A DNA stretch of 64,000 bases from Heterohyrax brucei (GCA_028571685.1 CM053143.1:138356829-138420828); one strand, 5' to 3'; positions 24,629 through 35,437 are shown, counted from the first letter of the stretch. The notes: generated from the sequence alone by a model not told the origin. Numbers and translations: made by a program.

Positions 24629-24666
<38 letters not shown>

Positions 24667-24824
24667 CTGGTTCTCAGCTGTTTCTCACCATTTGCACCTT
24701 TTGCAGTGTTAACAGTTCTCCTCGGTTCCTTCTTAGTCTTCTATCAATCCAGTTTCAAAGCAGCTTCCACATTTTAGTGTTTGTTAAAGCAGCACCCCAC
24801 TCTCACTACCAAATAAGGGTACGA
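23739..24824 (-). mobile_element. MaLR internal region, minus orientation
   Basis: It lies between the two LTRs. Its right end, read on the minus strand, is atttggtagtgagagtggggtgctgctttaac, the sequence that follows the 5' LTR (primer-binding region) in MaLR elements. The left end (tccaactctttggcacccc) is a typical 3' end of the internal sequence next to the 3' LTR. The interior is non-coding and includes a (CTG)11 run. Confidence 0.65.
24631..24663 (+). repeat. (CTG)11 trinucleotide repeat
   Basis: Eleven uninterrupted CTG units followed by CCA, inside the MaLR interior; on the minus strand this is (CAG)11. It generates a poly-leucine in a spurious frame. Confidence 0.95.
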
Positions 24825-25353
24825 TGTCATGGATTGTATTGTGTCCCACCAGAAATATGTGTAAGCCATGTGGGACCATGGATCCCAGTATTTTATGATT
24901 GTCCTCCATTTTGTGGTTTTCCTATGCTGTATGATAAAGGATTAGTGTGGGACTGCAAATCCCTCTCTAGGATCACCTCCCTGCTCCACTGTAAAGGGAG
25001 TTTCCCTGGAGTATGGCTTGTACCACCTTTTATCCTTTCATGCTACGAAAGATAAAAGGAAAAGGAAGCAAGCAGAGAATTGGGAACCTCACACCATCAA
25101 GAAAGCCGCACAGGGAGAAGAGCACATCCTTCAGACCTGAGGTTCCTGTGTCAAGACGGTCCCTGAACAAAGGCTGATGCAACACAAGGGCTTTCCTGCA
25201 GAACCAAAAAAGGGAGAAAGCCTTCCCCTGGAGTGGACATCCTGAATTTGGACTTGTAGCATACAGGACTGTGTAAGAATAAACCTTCCTTTGTTAAAAC
25301 CATCCATCCACCTTGTGGTATGTCTGTTAGAGCAGCACTAGCTGACTAAAACA
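24825..25353 (+). mobile_element. MLT1-like LTR, plus orientation
   Basis: Begins tgtcatggattgtattgtgtccc and ends accttgtggtatgtctgttagagcagcactagctgactaaaaca. It is the same family as 23250-23738 but faces the opposite way. The outer flanks share a short target duplication (aatgg before 23250, tatgg after 25353, or atggtg if the edges shift by 2 bp). Confidence 0.85.
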
Positions 25354-26290
25354 TATGGTGAACAGTGGGAATTTTGAAATATTTAACTGTGATTGTGAGG
25401 ACCTGTACATAGACCAGGAGGCAGTTGTGTGAACAGAATAATGCTGAACAAAAATGTTTCAGAAGTTGGACTATGTAAGGAAGAACGTGGTGTTAGGATT
25501 GGAAGAAGACTCATTAACCACTTGTGATATGTAGATAAACCAACCTTGCTTGCTGAAAGTGAAGAGGACTTGAAGCACGTACTGATGAAGATCAACTCCT
25601 ACAGTTTTCAGTATGGATTATACCTCAACATAAAGAAAACAAAACAAACAAAAAATCGCAACTGGTCCAATAAGCAAAATCATAATAGCAGAAGACATAT
25701 TGAAGCTGTTGAAGATTTCATCTTACTTAGATCCAGAATCAACACTCATGGAAGCAACAATCAAGAAATCAAATGATATATCGCATTGGGCAAATCTGCA
25801 AAACACCTCTTAAAAAAAGCAAAGATGTCCCTTTGAGGACTAAGATGTGCTTGACCCAAGCAGTGGCATAAGCAAGCTCATATTCATTGAAATAAGGAAG
25901 ATTAAAGAAGAATTGATGCTTTTGAATTATTGTTGTTTAAGAATATTGAAAGTACTGTGCACTGCCAGAAGAATGAGCAAGGCTGTCTTGGTACAAGTAT
26001 AGCTAAAATGTTCCTTAGATGGGAGGATGGTGAGATGTTATCTCACATATTTTGGACATGTTTTCAGGAAGGACCAATTCCTGGAGAAGGACATCATGCT
26101 TGGTAAAGTGAGAGTCAGCAAAACAGAGGAAGACCCTCAATGAGATAGATTGATAGAGTGGCCGAAACAACAAGCGTAAACATAGCAATCATTGTGAGGA
26201 TGCTGCAAGCCAAGAGAGTGTTTAGTTCTGTGATATATAAGGTTGCTACAACTTGGAACCAAATCAAGGTGTCTAACAACAACAATAACA
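25354..26290 (+). mobile_element. RTE/BovB-type LINE, 3' part (continuation)
   Basis: Resumes with gaacagtgggaattttgaaatatttaactgtg and continues through the RT catalytic region. The YxDD-box area near 25525-25540 is damaged: tgatatgtagataaacc has replaced the expected tatgcagatgacacaacc. It then reads ccttgcttgctgaaagtgaagagg, and the 3' segment ends in aaggtgtctaacaacaacaataac near 26290. A stretch of RT expected between 25430 and 25450 is deleted. Confidence 0.87.
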
Positions 26291-26594
26291 TCATGTGATT
26301 AATACCTTGATTAAGAGATAAACCCTGCTTAAGAGCCTACTTAAGATTGTAGGTTGTAACTTCCAGCCAACATGGTATCTTAGACAGAAGTATCATGTGA
26401 TCCTTCCACAGTAAAGACTCAAAAAACTAAATAAAAGAGAGATAAATATCAATCTTGGAACCCCAAGTATCAAATGAAGAGACAACTCAGTCAAATATCA
26501 AATGAAATAAGAAATTGACAGAGAACAGAGAGGGAGAAGAGGTAAGAGTGTAAGATCCTTATTAGCTAAATCAGAACCAAATCGCCATCTCGGA

Positions 26595-27000
26595 CTCCTG
26601 TGAGAGATCAGCAGACAGGTAACACAGGGGAGCAGCTTCAAGGAAATCCCATTAAGAAACAAAGCACCTGGTAACAGTGAGACAGGCTTTCCCAGTCCCT
26701 CTTCCTCTCCTTGGTGCTCTACCTTCCACAATTCTTGGCTAGCTGCGGTGGTTTGCCTGCTTAGGAAGTGCAGGGACTGTTGCACTTGGATTCACCCAAC
26801 GCACATCAGAGATCAGCAGATAGGGAGTACACGAAAGCAGCTTCCAGGGAGCTCCCAGCAGGACATATGTTACCTGGTACCTAGTGATATGTGCTTCCCT
26901 AACCCTCTGCTTCTCATCAGTCTCAGACTCTTGGCCAGGAGGAAGCTTCTTCGGCCCTGGCCACTTGGATTTGCCCTGCTCACACTGGTAAGCTACTTGA
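26595..27000 (+). repeat. L1 5'UTR tandem units
   Basis: gagatcagcagacaggtaac (about 26605) and gagatcagcagatagggagt (about 26810) begin two similar units of about 205 bp. Both continue with agcagcttc(c)a.gga and end with cacttggattt/ttgcacttggattcaccc. A frame of 128 codons across them is chance. Confidence 0.6.
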
Positions 27001-27486
27001 ATGCTGTTTGTCTGTGGTTGGTGTTGTTCTTACCATTTCATTTGGTTTCTTCCATGGCTCCTACTATCTCCAGCTCCTTTTTCTCAGACAACTGGCTCTG
27101 TGTGCTATCTATGCCTTTTCTTGAAAGGCTGTGAAGCACTGCTAGACAGGGAAACCACTCTCCTGATTGTGGCACCATGCTGGTGGAATCATTGGGGTTG
27201 TTGCTGATTTTGTTTTTGTTTTTATTTGCTTTGTTGTGTTTGGTTTTATCTGTTTATTTTCTTCTCCTTTTCATGGTTTGAGAGTCTCTTCTAGCTGGCT
27301 TGTAGTGCACAGCTTAGGACCCTCTTGTCCAGTCTGAGAAGCAGTGTTGGGAACATCCGTGGGAGCATTCTTTCCCCAGCCTTTCTGCTTCCTGTCTTCA
27401 TCTATCAGTTGTCCTGTCTATACTTAGCTCCTTTTCCTATATCCGGAATAGCTAGTGCTGTGTGACATCTATACTTCTTCTACCCA

Positions 27487-27645
27487 AAAACTCATTGCGA
27501 TGGAGTCAATTCCAACTCACAGTAACCTATAGACAGAGTAGAACTGCCCCATAGAGTTTCCAAGGTGCAGCTGGTAGATTTGAACTGCTGACCTTTTGGT
27601 TAGTAGTTACGGCACTTAACCACTATACCACCAGGGTTTTCCCAT
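27487..27645 (-). mobile_element. AfroSINE inside L1 5'UTR
   Basis: Reverse complement: aaccctggtggtatagtggttaagtgccgtaactactaaccaaaaggtcagcag, then ggaaactctatggggcagttctactctgtctatagg. The copy is nearly full-length. Confidence 0.92.
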
Positions 27646-29890
27646 ACCTCTTCTAGCTAGGCTATATTGTGCAGCATGGCAGACACTGCCATAGTCCTTG
27701 CAGCTGCACTGGTGGGACCCCTGGTGGCATTTCTTTTCACTTCCAAATTTTTATCTAGCCATTTCTTTTCTTTTTATCCTTTTATTCATTTTTTCTTTCA
27801 TTTTCCCTTTTTTCTCCATTTTTCAGTTTCTCATCTCTACTTTCCAATGGCAAAGTCCCTTAGCACTCTTTCTGCTTATTTGTTTTTAGATCATGTTGCC
27901 CTCTTCTTTCTCCCATACCCATCTTATCTCCACATATCACAATCTCTGCCCTCCTTGCTTAACAGCACCATGCAGTGAACATCACACCCTAAGTAGCACA
28001 TGCACAGCCTACCAGGGTCTGCCCAGCACTGATTCCTGGACCACCATGTTGGCCCTACTATGTGCCACAAACAACCTACGGCAGGTCCTCCCCGCTCATC
28101 TCCTGGACCTTCCCTGCTGACTATAGCTGAGTGACTGGCCCTGCCTAATGGACAAGGATGTGAAAAGTATTGTGATGACAAGTGAGAAAACACACAGAAC
28201 ACATAGCCCTTCTGTTTGGGCAAAACCAAATAAAGCAACAGGACAGAACAAACAGATCAACAGTCAATAGACAAAGACAATAACTACGAAATGCACTGAA
28301 GACAGCAAACACTATCAAAACTTAAAGCAAAACAGGATAAGATGGTTCCATTTGACATCCAAAATGGTTTGAGATCCAAAATAGGACACCAGATGACATT
28401 CCAGCAAAAAAAAAAAAAAAAAAAAAAAAAGGCACTGGAGCTACCTGACATGGAATTCAAATTTCTAGTATTCAGAGCTATCCAAGAGTTTAAGCCAAAA
28501 GCAGACCAAAATGAGGACAAATAGACAAATGCATGGAAAAGGCAGACAAATTCATGGAAGAAATACAGGAAGAAATTGTCAAAGTAAACATATAACTAGA
28601 AATCATACAGAAACAACAAGTAGAAATCTAAAAGATAAACAAGATTTCAGAAACAGACAGTGTCATAAAAGGGCTGAAGACTGGGTTTGAAATGATGGAA
28701 CACAGGATCAGCCAAATTGAAGACAAATACTTGAATACATCTGTGAGGAAAAATCAGAAAAAAGAATGAAGAAAAACAAAGAAACCCTGAGAATTATGTG
28801 GGACACAATCAAAAGCAAAAATCTGTGAGTGATCAGAACAGGGAAAGAAAAGGGAGAACAGACAGGGTCATTGATGAAATGCTGACAGAAAATTTCTCCA
28901 ACATCATGAAAGATGAAGCAGACCATCCAGGGAGCTCAACAAATTCCATCTAAGATATATTCTAAAAGAAAATCTTCACAACATATCATAAAGACACTTG
29001 CTAAAACCAAAGACAAAGAAAAAATTCTGAAAGTAGCTCAAGAAAAGCAAAAAAGTCACACACAGAGGAGAAATACTAAGTTTTGATTATTTGGCAGAAA
29101 CTTTACAATCGAGAAGGCAATGGAATGGCATATATAAAGTCTTGAAAGAAAAATTGCCAACTAAGAATAATATACTCTACAAAACTCTTGTTCAAATCTG
29201 ATGGTAAAATTAGGACATTTCTAAATTGTAAGATAAGTAGAAATTAAAGAAATATGTAAAAACCAAACTAAACTTATAATAATTATTAAAAGAACTCCTT
29301 TCGTCTGAGAACAAACAACCAGATCACATCCTGAATCTAGGGTGGAAGATTATTCAAGTCAGATAACCAGCCTAGGACATGAACTCCCAAGGACTATCCA
29401 AAACCACAGGAATTACAACAGGGAACCAGAGAGGTTAATCTGTAAATGACAACAACATCAGAACAGTGAAAGAGGGAATAAATGATGTAGGCATAGAAGT
29501 TTCTAATGCAGTGGAAGACAAGGCAGTACTGAGTAATAACAGACTGGTTCAAACCCAGGAAGATAAGGATAAATTTCAGGGTAACAAGAAAAAAAGTTAA
29601 CAAACCTACTCATCAAAACAGAAGAGAAACACACTCTTAATAAAAACAAAAGAAATAAAACAGAAATCTACAAACCAAAGGAACTCAGAACAAGAGTGTA
29701 AGAAAAAGAAAGAAAATGTTAGCACCACATAAAAGCACTGCAAAATGACAGCAATAACATCATACCTATCAACAACTACACTGTGTGTAAATGACCTGAA
29801 TGTACCCATAAAGAGACAAAATGTAGCTGAACAGATAAAAAAACAGAGTCTTTTGATATGTTGTCTGCAAGAGATACACCTTAAACACAA

Positions 29891-29896
29891 AGATGC
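29891..29896. repeat. Target-site duplication of the ERV, left copy (agatgc)
   Basis: agatgc immediately precedes the 5' LTR and recurs directly after the 3' LTR at 31590-31595. A 6-bp duplication is typical of class II (betaretrovirus-like) and some other ERVs. Confidence 0.88.
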
Positions 29897-30382
29897 TGTG
29901 GAAGGTGGAAAGGGCCCCAAGATGGCGCCTGGGCCCTTTGACAAAGCCGGACCACACCCTTGTTTACCAGACCTAGGGCTTTCATGGCGCATGCCTGTGG
30001 GCAGTGGCCTCCCGCTAGCCTATTGTGGGCCTCCTTCTTGGGAGAGCGTGGCACATGAGGATTGGAGGAATCTAGGTTATAAATTGAGCAAGCAACCTGC
30101 AAGGCTCGGCTCGGACCAGCTTGTGGAGAAGCAAGAGAGAGGAGAGAATAAAGTAAGCACCAGGGACCAGCAAGAGAGAGGAGAGAATAAAGTAAGCGCC
30201 AGGGACCAGCAAGAGAGAGGAGAGAATAAAGTAAGCGCCAGGGACCAGCAAGAGAGAGGAGAGAATAAAGTAAGCGCCAGGGACCAGCAAGAGAGAGGAG
30301 AGAATAAAGTAAGCAACCAGCAAGGCGGCTCCAATCCATGTGTCCTGTCTTCTTTCCATCGGCGGACAGTTAGGCAGCGATA
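29897..30382 (+). mobile_element. ERV 5' LTR (486 bp)
   Basis: Begins TGTGGAAGGTGGAAAGG and ends gcagcgata, against gcagcgaca in the 3' LTR. It contains a TATA-like ttataaatt near 30079 and five 39-bp tandem units, each with aataaa (30127-30320). It is about 96-97% identical to the 3' LTR over shared sequence (about 15 differences counted by eye in 447 bp), so the insertion is fairly young. The unit length of 39 (13 codons) keeps frames open across the array; the 212-codon frame is not a gene. Confidence 0.93.
30127..30330 (+). repeat. 39-bp tandem repeats in 5' LTR (5 units)
   Basis: The unit is gaccagcaagagagaggaga plus gaataaagtaagcgccagg. The 5' LTR has five aataaa-bearing units, the 3' LTR four. 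Each carries a potential polyadenylation signal. Confidence 0.93.
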
Positions 30383-30384
30383 AG

Positions 30385-30402
30385 TGGTGGCCCGTACGGG
30401 GA
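30385..30402 (+). other. ERV primer-binding site, tRNA-Ile(AAU)
   Basis: TGGTGGCCCGTACGGGGA starts 2 nt after the 5' LTR. It is the exact reverse complement of the 3' 18 nt (with CCA) of vertebrate tRNA-Ile with anticodon AAU, as I recall that tRNA. Isoleucine primers are uncommon among described mammalian ERVs. Confidence 0.85.
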
Positions 30403-30442
30403 ACCTCATCTTAGAAGGAGCCCGAAGAGAAAGTGAAACGCT

Positions 30443-30838
30443 AGCGAAGGTAGGACCCCGGAAGTAGGGGCGAAGAGAAAGTCATTTTAAGTAGGACCCC
30501 GGGAACAGGGGCGAAGGTAGGACCCCGGAAGTAGGGGCGAAGAGAAAGTCATTTTAAGTAGGACCCCGGGAATAGGGACGAAGGTAGGACCCCGGAAGTA
30601 GGGGCGAAGAGAAAGTCATTTTAAGTAGGACCCCAGGAGCAGGGGCAAAGATAGGACCCCGGAAGTAGGGGCAAAGAGAAAGTTAGGACCCCGGGAATAG
30701 GGGCGAAGGTAGGACCCCGGAAGTAGGGGCGAAGAGAAAGTTAGGACCCCGGGAATAGGGGCGAAGGTAGGACCCCGGAAGTAGGGGCGAAGAGAAAGTC
30801 ATTTTAAGTAGGACCCCGGGAGTAGGGGCGAAGGTAGG
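30443..30838 (+). repeat. ERV internal tandem array (57/67-bp units)
   Basis: Six units, each gaaggtaggaccccggaagt + aggggcgaagagaaagt, then either cattttaagtaggaccccgggaayaggggc (long, about 67 bp) or taggaccccgggaataggggc (short, about 57 bp). Order: long, long, long, short, short, long. Each unit contains two taggaccccgg motifs. Confidence 0.9.
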
Positions 30839-31130
30839 CTTATTGAAACAGAGGGGCATAGGGATAAAACAGGCTACCCTTGAAAGTTTTTTTTTATAAA
30901 TTAGGGCAGGACCTCATTGTGGCGGACGCGGGAGGTATGAACAGCCCTCGGCAAGCGTCTGGCTTAGCATGCTGGAAGGGTAGTCAAGGACGGGCAACTC
31001 CCTTTGGGGGTACTACCAACCTAAGACAGGGACAACACCAAGCTGTGTTGTAACCCCAAGACGGGTAAGGAGTATCCCAGCCAAGGGTGACCTAAGACAG
31101 ACACCTTCCCATGACTGCATTTATAAAAAC

Positions 31131-31142
31131 AAAAGGGGGAGA
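31131..31142 (+). other. ERV polypurine tract
   Basis: aaaagggggaga lies directly before the 3' LTR, the standard site of plus-strand priming. Confidence 0.88.
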
Positions 31143-31589
31143 TGTGGAAGGCGGAAAGGGGCCCAAGATGGCGCCTGGGCCCTTTGACAAAGCCGGACCA
31201 CACCCTTGTTTACCAGACCTAGGGCTTTCATGGCGCATGCCTGTGGGCAGTGGCCTCCCGCTAGCCTATTGTGGGCCTCCTTCTTGGGAGAGCATGGTAC
31301 ATGAGGATTGGAGGAATCTAGGTTATAAATTGAGCAAGCAACCTGCAAGGCTCGGCTCGGACCAGCTCGTGGAGAAGCAAGAGAGAGGAGAGAATAAAGT
31401 AAGCGCCAGGGACCAGCAAGAGAGAGGAGAGAATAAAGTAAGCGCCAGGGACCAGCAAGAGAGAGGAGAGAATAAAGTAAGTGCCAGGGACCAGCAAGAG
31501 AGAGGAGAGAATAAAGTAAGCAACCGGCAAGGCGGCTCGAATCCGTATGTCCTGTCTTCTTTCTGTTGGCGGACAGTTAGGCAGCGACA
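31143..31589 (+). mobile_element. ERV 3' LTR (447 bp)
   Basis: TGTGGAAGGCGG...GCAGCGACA, with TG/CA ends. It matches the 5' LTR apart from scattered substitutions and the loss of exactly one 39-bp unit (486-447=39). It is followed by the target duplication agatgc at 31590-31595. Confidence 0.93.
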
Positions 31590-31595
31590 AGATGC

Positions 31596-32060
31596 AAACA
31601 AACTAAAACTCAAAGGATGGAAATAAAATCTATCAAGCTGTGACATACACCCACAACTGAGTACTGCTTAACAATAAGGAACAACAATGAATCTGTGAAG
31701 CATCTCATAACATGAAGGAAACTGAAGGGCATTATGCTGGATGAAATAAGTCAATCACAAAAGGACAAATGTTGTATGATACCACTACCATAAAAACTCA
31801 TGAAAAGGTTTTCACACAAAAAGAAACACTTTCTGATGGTGACTACGGAGGGGAAGAGTGGGGGTGGAAAAACACTGAATACACCTAGATAAGCAGTGAT
31901 CTGGTGAAGGGTAAGACTGTACACAGTACTGGGGTAGCCAGCACAATGTGTACAGGCAAGGTCATGGAAGTTCCATAGACACATCCATGCTCCCTGAGGG
32001 ACTGATTTACTGGGCTGAGGGCTGTGGGGGCCATGGTCTTGGGAAACATCTAGATCAATT
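31596..32060 (+). mobile_element. L1 LINE, 3' remnant after the ERV
   Basis: ORF2 resumes for a few codons (NKLKLKGWK, 31599-31625) and then jumps to 3' L1 sequence. gctggatgaaataagtcaatcacaaaaggacaaatg is the counterpart of the reverse complement of 9205-9250 in the other L1. Most of ORF2 (several kb) is missing. The 3' edge is uncertain. Confidence 0.7.
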
Positions 32061-34140
32061 GGAATATTTTATAAAGAAAATGTTCTACGTTCTACTTTGA
32101 TCAGTAGCATCCGGGCTCTTAAAAGCCTGTGAGTGGCCATCTAGTATTCTCCACTGGTCTCACTTCTTCAGGAGCAAGGAAGAATGAAGAAAACTAAAGA
32201 TACAAGGGAAAGATTAGTCCAGAGGACTAGAGGACTGCATCTACAACAGCCTCATTGCTCTGTAAACCTTCATCTAAAGAATGATAAAAAACAAAAACAG
32301 GAAACAGACAAAGAATGACGCTTTTGAACATGAGACTTAGGATTTGAGGCTTTATGCTATATGCAGTGGCAAAGCATGGAAGGTGTAGGACAGACCAGCC
32401 TTATGTTTTGGAAAGATAATGCTGGTAGCTGGAGTATTGCAGCCAAAGACAAGATCATCATAAATCAGAGCAACGGCAGTGAGAATGAAAACAGGGGATA
32501 GGTATGGGAGAGGTACAGAAAATGTAGACAAGATTGAATTGGGGTGGAAAACAAAGGGCAGGGGAATAATACGGCTCCAAGACATGGAGTATAAGCATCT
32601 GGAAGGACTCTTCTTGAGAAGGCTCAAGGAGGTAGTATAGGCTGAAGAGGCCGGGAGTTTGGTTTTGGACACTCTGAGTTTAAGAGAATGATGGAACATA
32701 GAGAGACGTTCATGAAGGCCTGGAGCTTAGGGTCTGGAACTAGGGCAGAAAATCATAGCTGAAGATAGCAACTTGACAAGTTAACTCCGTAAAGAAGGTA
32801 GTTGATGACAAAAGGAGGAATGACGTTACTGAGAAAGGTCTGGAAGAAGATAAGGGATGGTTACCAGGAATGGGTATGGACAATCCCTGTGGTTAGTATT
32901 GGCCAGCAGAGCCGAAGCCAGTGAAGGGACTGACTGGATAGGTAGAAGACTGTGGTGTCGGGAGTGCCAAGGAGGACTGAACTTCGAGAAGAAAACGGAC
33001 AACAAAAGTGGGTATGGCGAAGACAGTGGGCAGGGCTGAGACAGAGAAGACGTGACTGTACTTGAGGACATAAGGTAAGGGACAGATTCTCTTTCAAGAG
33101 TCTGTCTGATGAAAGGCAGGTAAAAATAACAGACAAATAGACAGCTTTAGAGTGAAGTAAGCTCATGTTTCCTTAGTATAAGGGAATGTAAATGTGTCTG
33201 TACATATCCATAGATCATTCTGAAGTCTAATATTTTTGATGTGTTGCTTCGTTACTAGACTCATTTTCCCCACATCTGGAACTTTTATTTATATTATGTT
33301 GTCAGATGCATGAAATGACTCCCTTATGGCCCTTCATCTGCCTATGACTAGCCTGACAAATTTTTGGATGATTATCAATTAGGTCCTAAGTTTTATTTTT
33401 TATTTTACTCAAAAACTTTTCTCTCTGTGAGGTGCTTCCTTTGAATTGTTTTGTTTGGTTTTATTACATGTACCAAAGCAGTGATATATTGGAAATAAAC
33501 AGTCAGAAACACTGTTTGCTCAAAGAGGGAATTTTTATGCGTGCCTCAAGGGACTACTCACCAGTGTTTTGGAAACTCTGCAGACTAAATTTATATACAA
33601 AGAACATAAAACTTTTCTGCTGTCCTTGCGTAGCCCTTAATGGCGAGGCACTACGACTGAGAAATACTATCTTTATTCTACAGAAATGTGAATAGTATTG
33701 CAAAGCAATACAACTAATCTGGAAGAGTATATAAGCTTCTAGTAACAGACTAGTGATATGTAACATTTCTCTGGGAAGCAAAGGCTTTTGTATTTTTGCA
33801 TCACTCAGTTCTTTGAAAACTCAATGTGCTTTTGAAAGGAAAGATGGTATTAATTCACAGGAAAATGGTTACAATCTGCAAGTGGCACAGATGTGAAATT
33901 CACATTTCTTGTACAGTACATGCAAATGTTATAGGCTCTTTTTCTTCATTACTCAAGAAAAAAAGCAAAAACAAAAACACCTCCAATCCTTGCTGCTTAA
34001 TGAACAATTCTTTCACTCTGTTCATGTTTGTGTTGACACCATATAGTGTTAGTTATTCCAACTAAATTGATCTCTGTAAAGACACTTGTGATGGATGCCT
34101 GGGGGCGTGTGATTCTGTAAAACAAACAAAAAATAGCAAC
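32060..34140. other. Intergenic, no feature recognised
   Basis: No gene or nameable repeat. The minus strand at 32350-33170 has a few open frames of 80-115 codons with low-complexity Ser/Leu/Pro content and no domain; I consider them chance. Confidence 0.4.
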
Positions 34141-34146
34141 AACAAA

Positions 34147-34395
34147 ACTACAGAGGAAGATGAAGGGCAGCAGAAATGGAAATGACAAAAATAAGAAGTA
34201 TCTGTGCACGTACTGTGAACATGTTATCAGGAATGACCAGTACCTGGAGAAGGATATCATGCTTGGTGAGGTGGAGGGTCAGCGAAACAGAGAAGACCCT
34301 CAGGGCGACGTGCTGAGTAGTGGCTGCAACAGTGGGCTGAAGCGTGACAGTAATCCTTCTAAACTTAACTACAGCTCAGGTGAGATTCATCCTCA
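34147..34395 (+). mobile_element. RTE 3'-end fragment
   Basis: Shares gaccagtacctggagaaggatatcatgcttggt and gaggtggagggtcagcgaaacagagaagaccctca with the RTE at 26070-26140, followed by gtggctgcaacagtgggctg. The tail is missing. The 85-codon frame is LINE-derived. Confidence 0.82.
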
Positions 34396-34869
34396 GCCTA
34401 TTCTGGATGTCAGTTGACGAAGAAATCTAAAAAGTTAAAAACATATCTCCTGGGAAGGACGTTTGAGCTTGGTATTGGAGGATAAGTGAAAGTTTTCTAG
34501 GACAAAGGAGGAAACAAAAATCAATGGTAGGAAATAAAGCATGAAATTTTTATATATAACTATATGTATTTATATAAAACTGCTTTTGCTGGCAGAGAAG
34601 GAGCAGTGAAGTTTCCAGATGTGAGTAGAAGTTGAAGACTCAGTTCAACAGGGATGCCTGGAGTGGGAAATGCGGAGCTCTAATTACCTGCCTTTCTTTC
34701 TTGGTCACCTGTCCCCAAGTAACTCTTAAATCATTCTCAGTCTTTCTCTGCCTTGATCATCATGGAGAAGCAGCATCTGGTCATTTAGCCTCATCCTTTG
34801 AAAGACATCAGTCCCCCCAAAAGCAACTGTTTGTATGCATTTGAAAGGAATCTGTCTTGGATGTTTAAC

Positions 34870-35040
34870 ACCTCTCTGCTTTTAAAACTTGATACCAACA
34901 CTTACAGTTGTGGGACACTGGAGAGGCTGCTTGATTTTCTAAGCCTCATTTCCCCTCACGTTCTATGGAAACAATTATAGAATCGTCTTCATAGAGTTTA
35001 TGTAAGGATTAAGTGAATAATCTAAGGATTAAGTAAATAA
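34870..35040 (+). mobile_element. MIR SINE fragment
   Basis: aagcctcatttcccc...tatggaaacaattatagaatcgtcttcatagagtttatgtaaggattaagtgaataa resembles the MIR 3' half; the last 15 bp are tandemly repeated (ctaaggattaagt). Confidence 0.55.
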
Positions 35041-35074
35041 TCCAAAAAACAAAACCAACCAACCAACCAAAAAC

Positions 35075-35231
35075 CAAACCCACTGCCGTTGAGTCAATTC
35101 TGACTCATAGCAACCCTACAGACAGAGTAGAACTACCCCATAGATTTTCCAGAGAATGCCTGGCAGACTTGAACTGTCAACTTTCTGGTTAGCAGCTGTA
35201 GCACATAATTATTACACCACCAGAGTTTCCA
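35075..35231 (-). mobile_element. AfroSINE
   Basis: cactgccgttgagtcaattctgactcatagcaaccctacagacagagtagaactaccccatag and the end ttacaccaccagagtttcc are the reverse complement of a full-length copy. Confidence 0.92.
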
Positions 35232-35437
35232 TAGAATACATGGAACATAATAATTCCTTCCCCAAATCAGCCTTTACTTTTTATTATTATTTGAAAAACA
35301 AGAGTATCTTGACTCACATAATTACATAATGCTTTTTAAAAAAGATGTATTTATTACTTGCAAGCTTTTTTTTGCTGGACTTTTAGGAAGACAAGCAATT
35401 ACCTAAATTAAGAATAATTTCTTACACTCCTTTCTAA

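Larger units (their letters stand above)
26362..29890 (+). mobile_element. L1 LINE, 5'UTR, ORF1 and start of ORF2
   Basis: The 5'UTR starts near 26362 (ccagccaacatggtatcttag) and holds two diverged units of about 210 bp. ORF1 starts near 28342, with an A26 run at 28406-28431, and reads as degraded L1 ORF1 through about 29230. ORF2 begins near 29745 (TTTLCVNDLNVPIKRQNVAE, then QSLLICCLQEIHLKHKDA), where the retrovirus is inserted. There are several stops and shifts. The host L1 resumes after 31595. Confidence 0.85.
30383..31142 (+). mobile_element. ERV internal region (760 bp, non-coding)
   Basis: It runs from the primer-binding site to the polypurine tract. It has no gag, pol or env frame that I recognise. 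About half is the tandem array at 30443-30838; the rest (30840-31130) is unassigned. The element is therefore a non-autonomous, internally deleted provirus that must have been copied by proteins from another virus or relative. Confidence 0.88.

Noticed and set aside
24631..24663. Possible coding poly-leucine/poly-glutamine repeat
   Set aside because: The CTG run is in the non-coding interior of a MaLR provirus.
29745..30383. A 212-codon open frame with repeated QERGENKVSARD units (and frames of 95-152 codons on the other strand)
   Set aside because: It runs from L1 ORF2 into the ERV LTR. The 39-bp LTR repeat is a multiple of three, so any frame without a stop stays open. No start context, domain or conservation supports it; the same applies to 31111-31626.
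32352..33166. Minus-strand frames of 80-115 codons
   Set aside because: Ser/Leu/Pro-rich low-complexity products with no recognisable domain or splice pattern.
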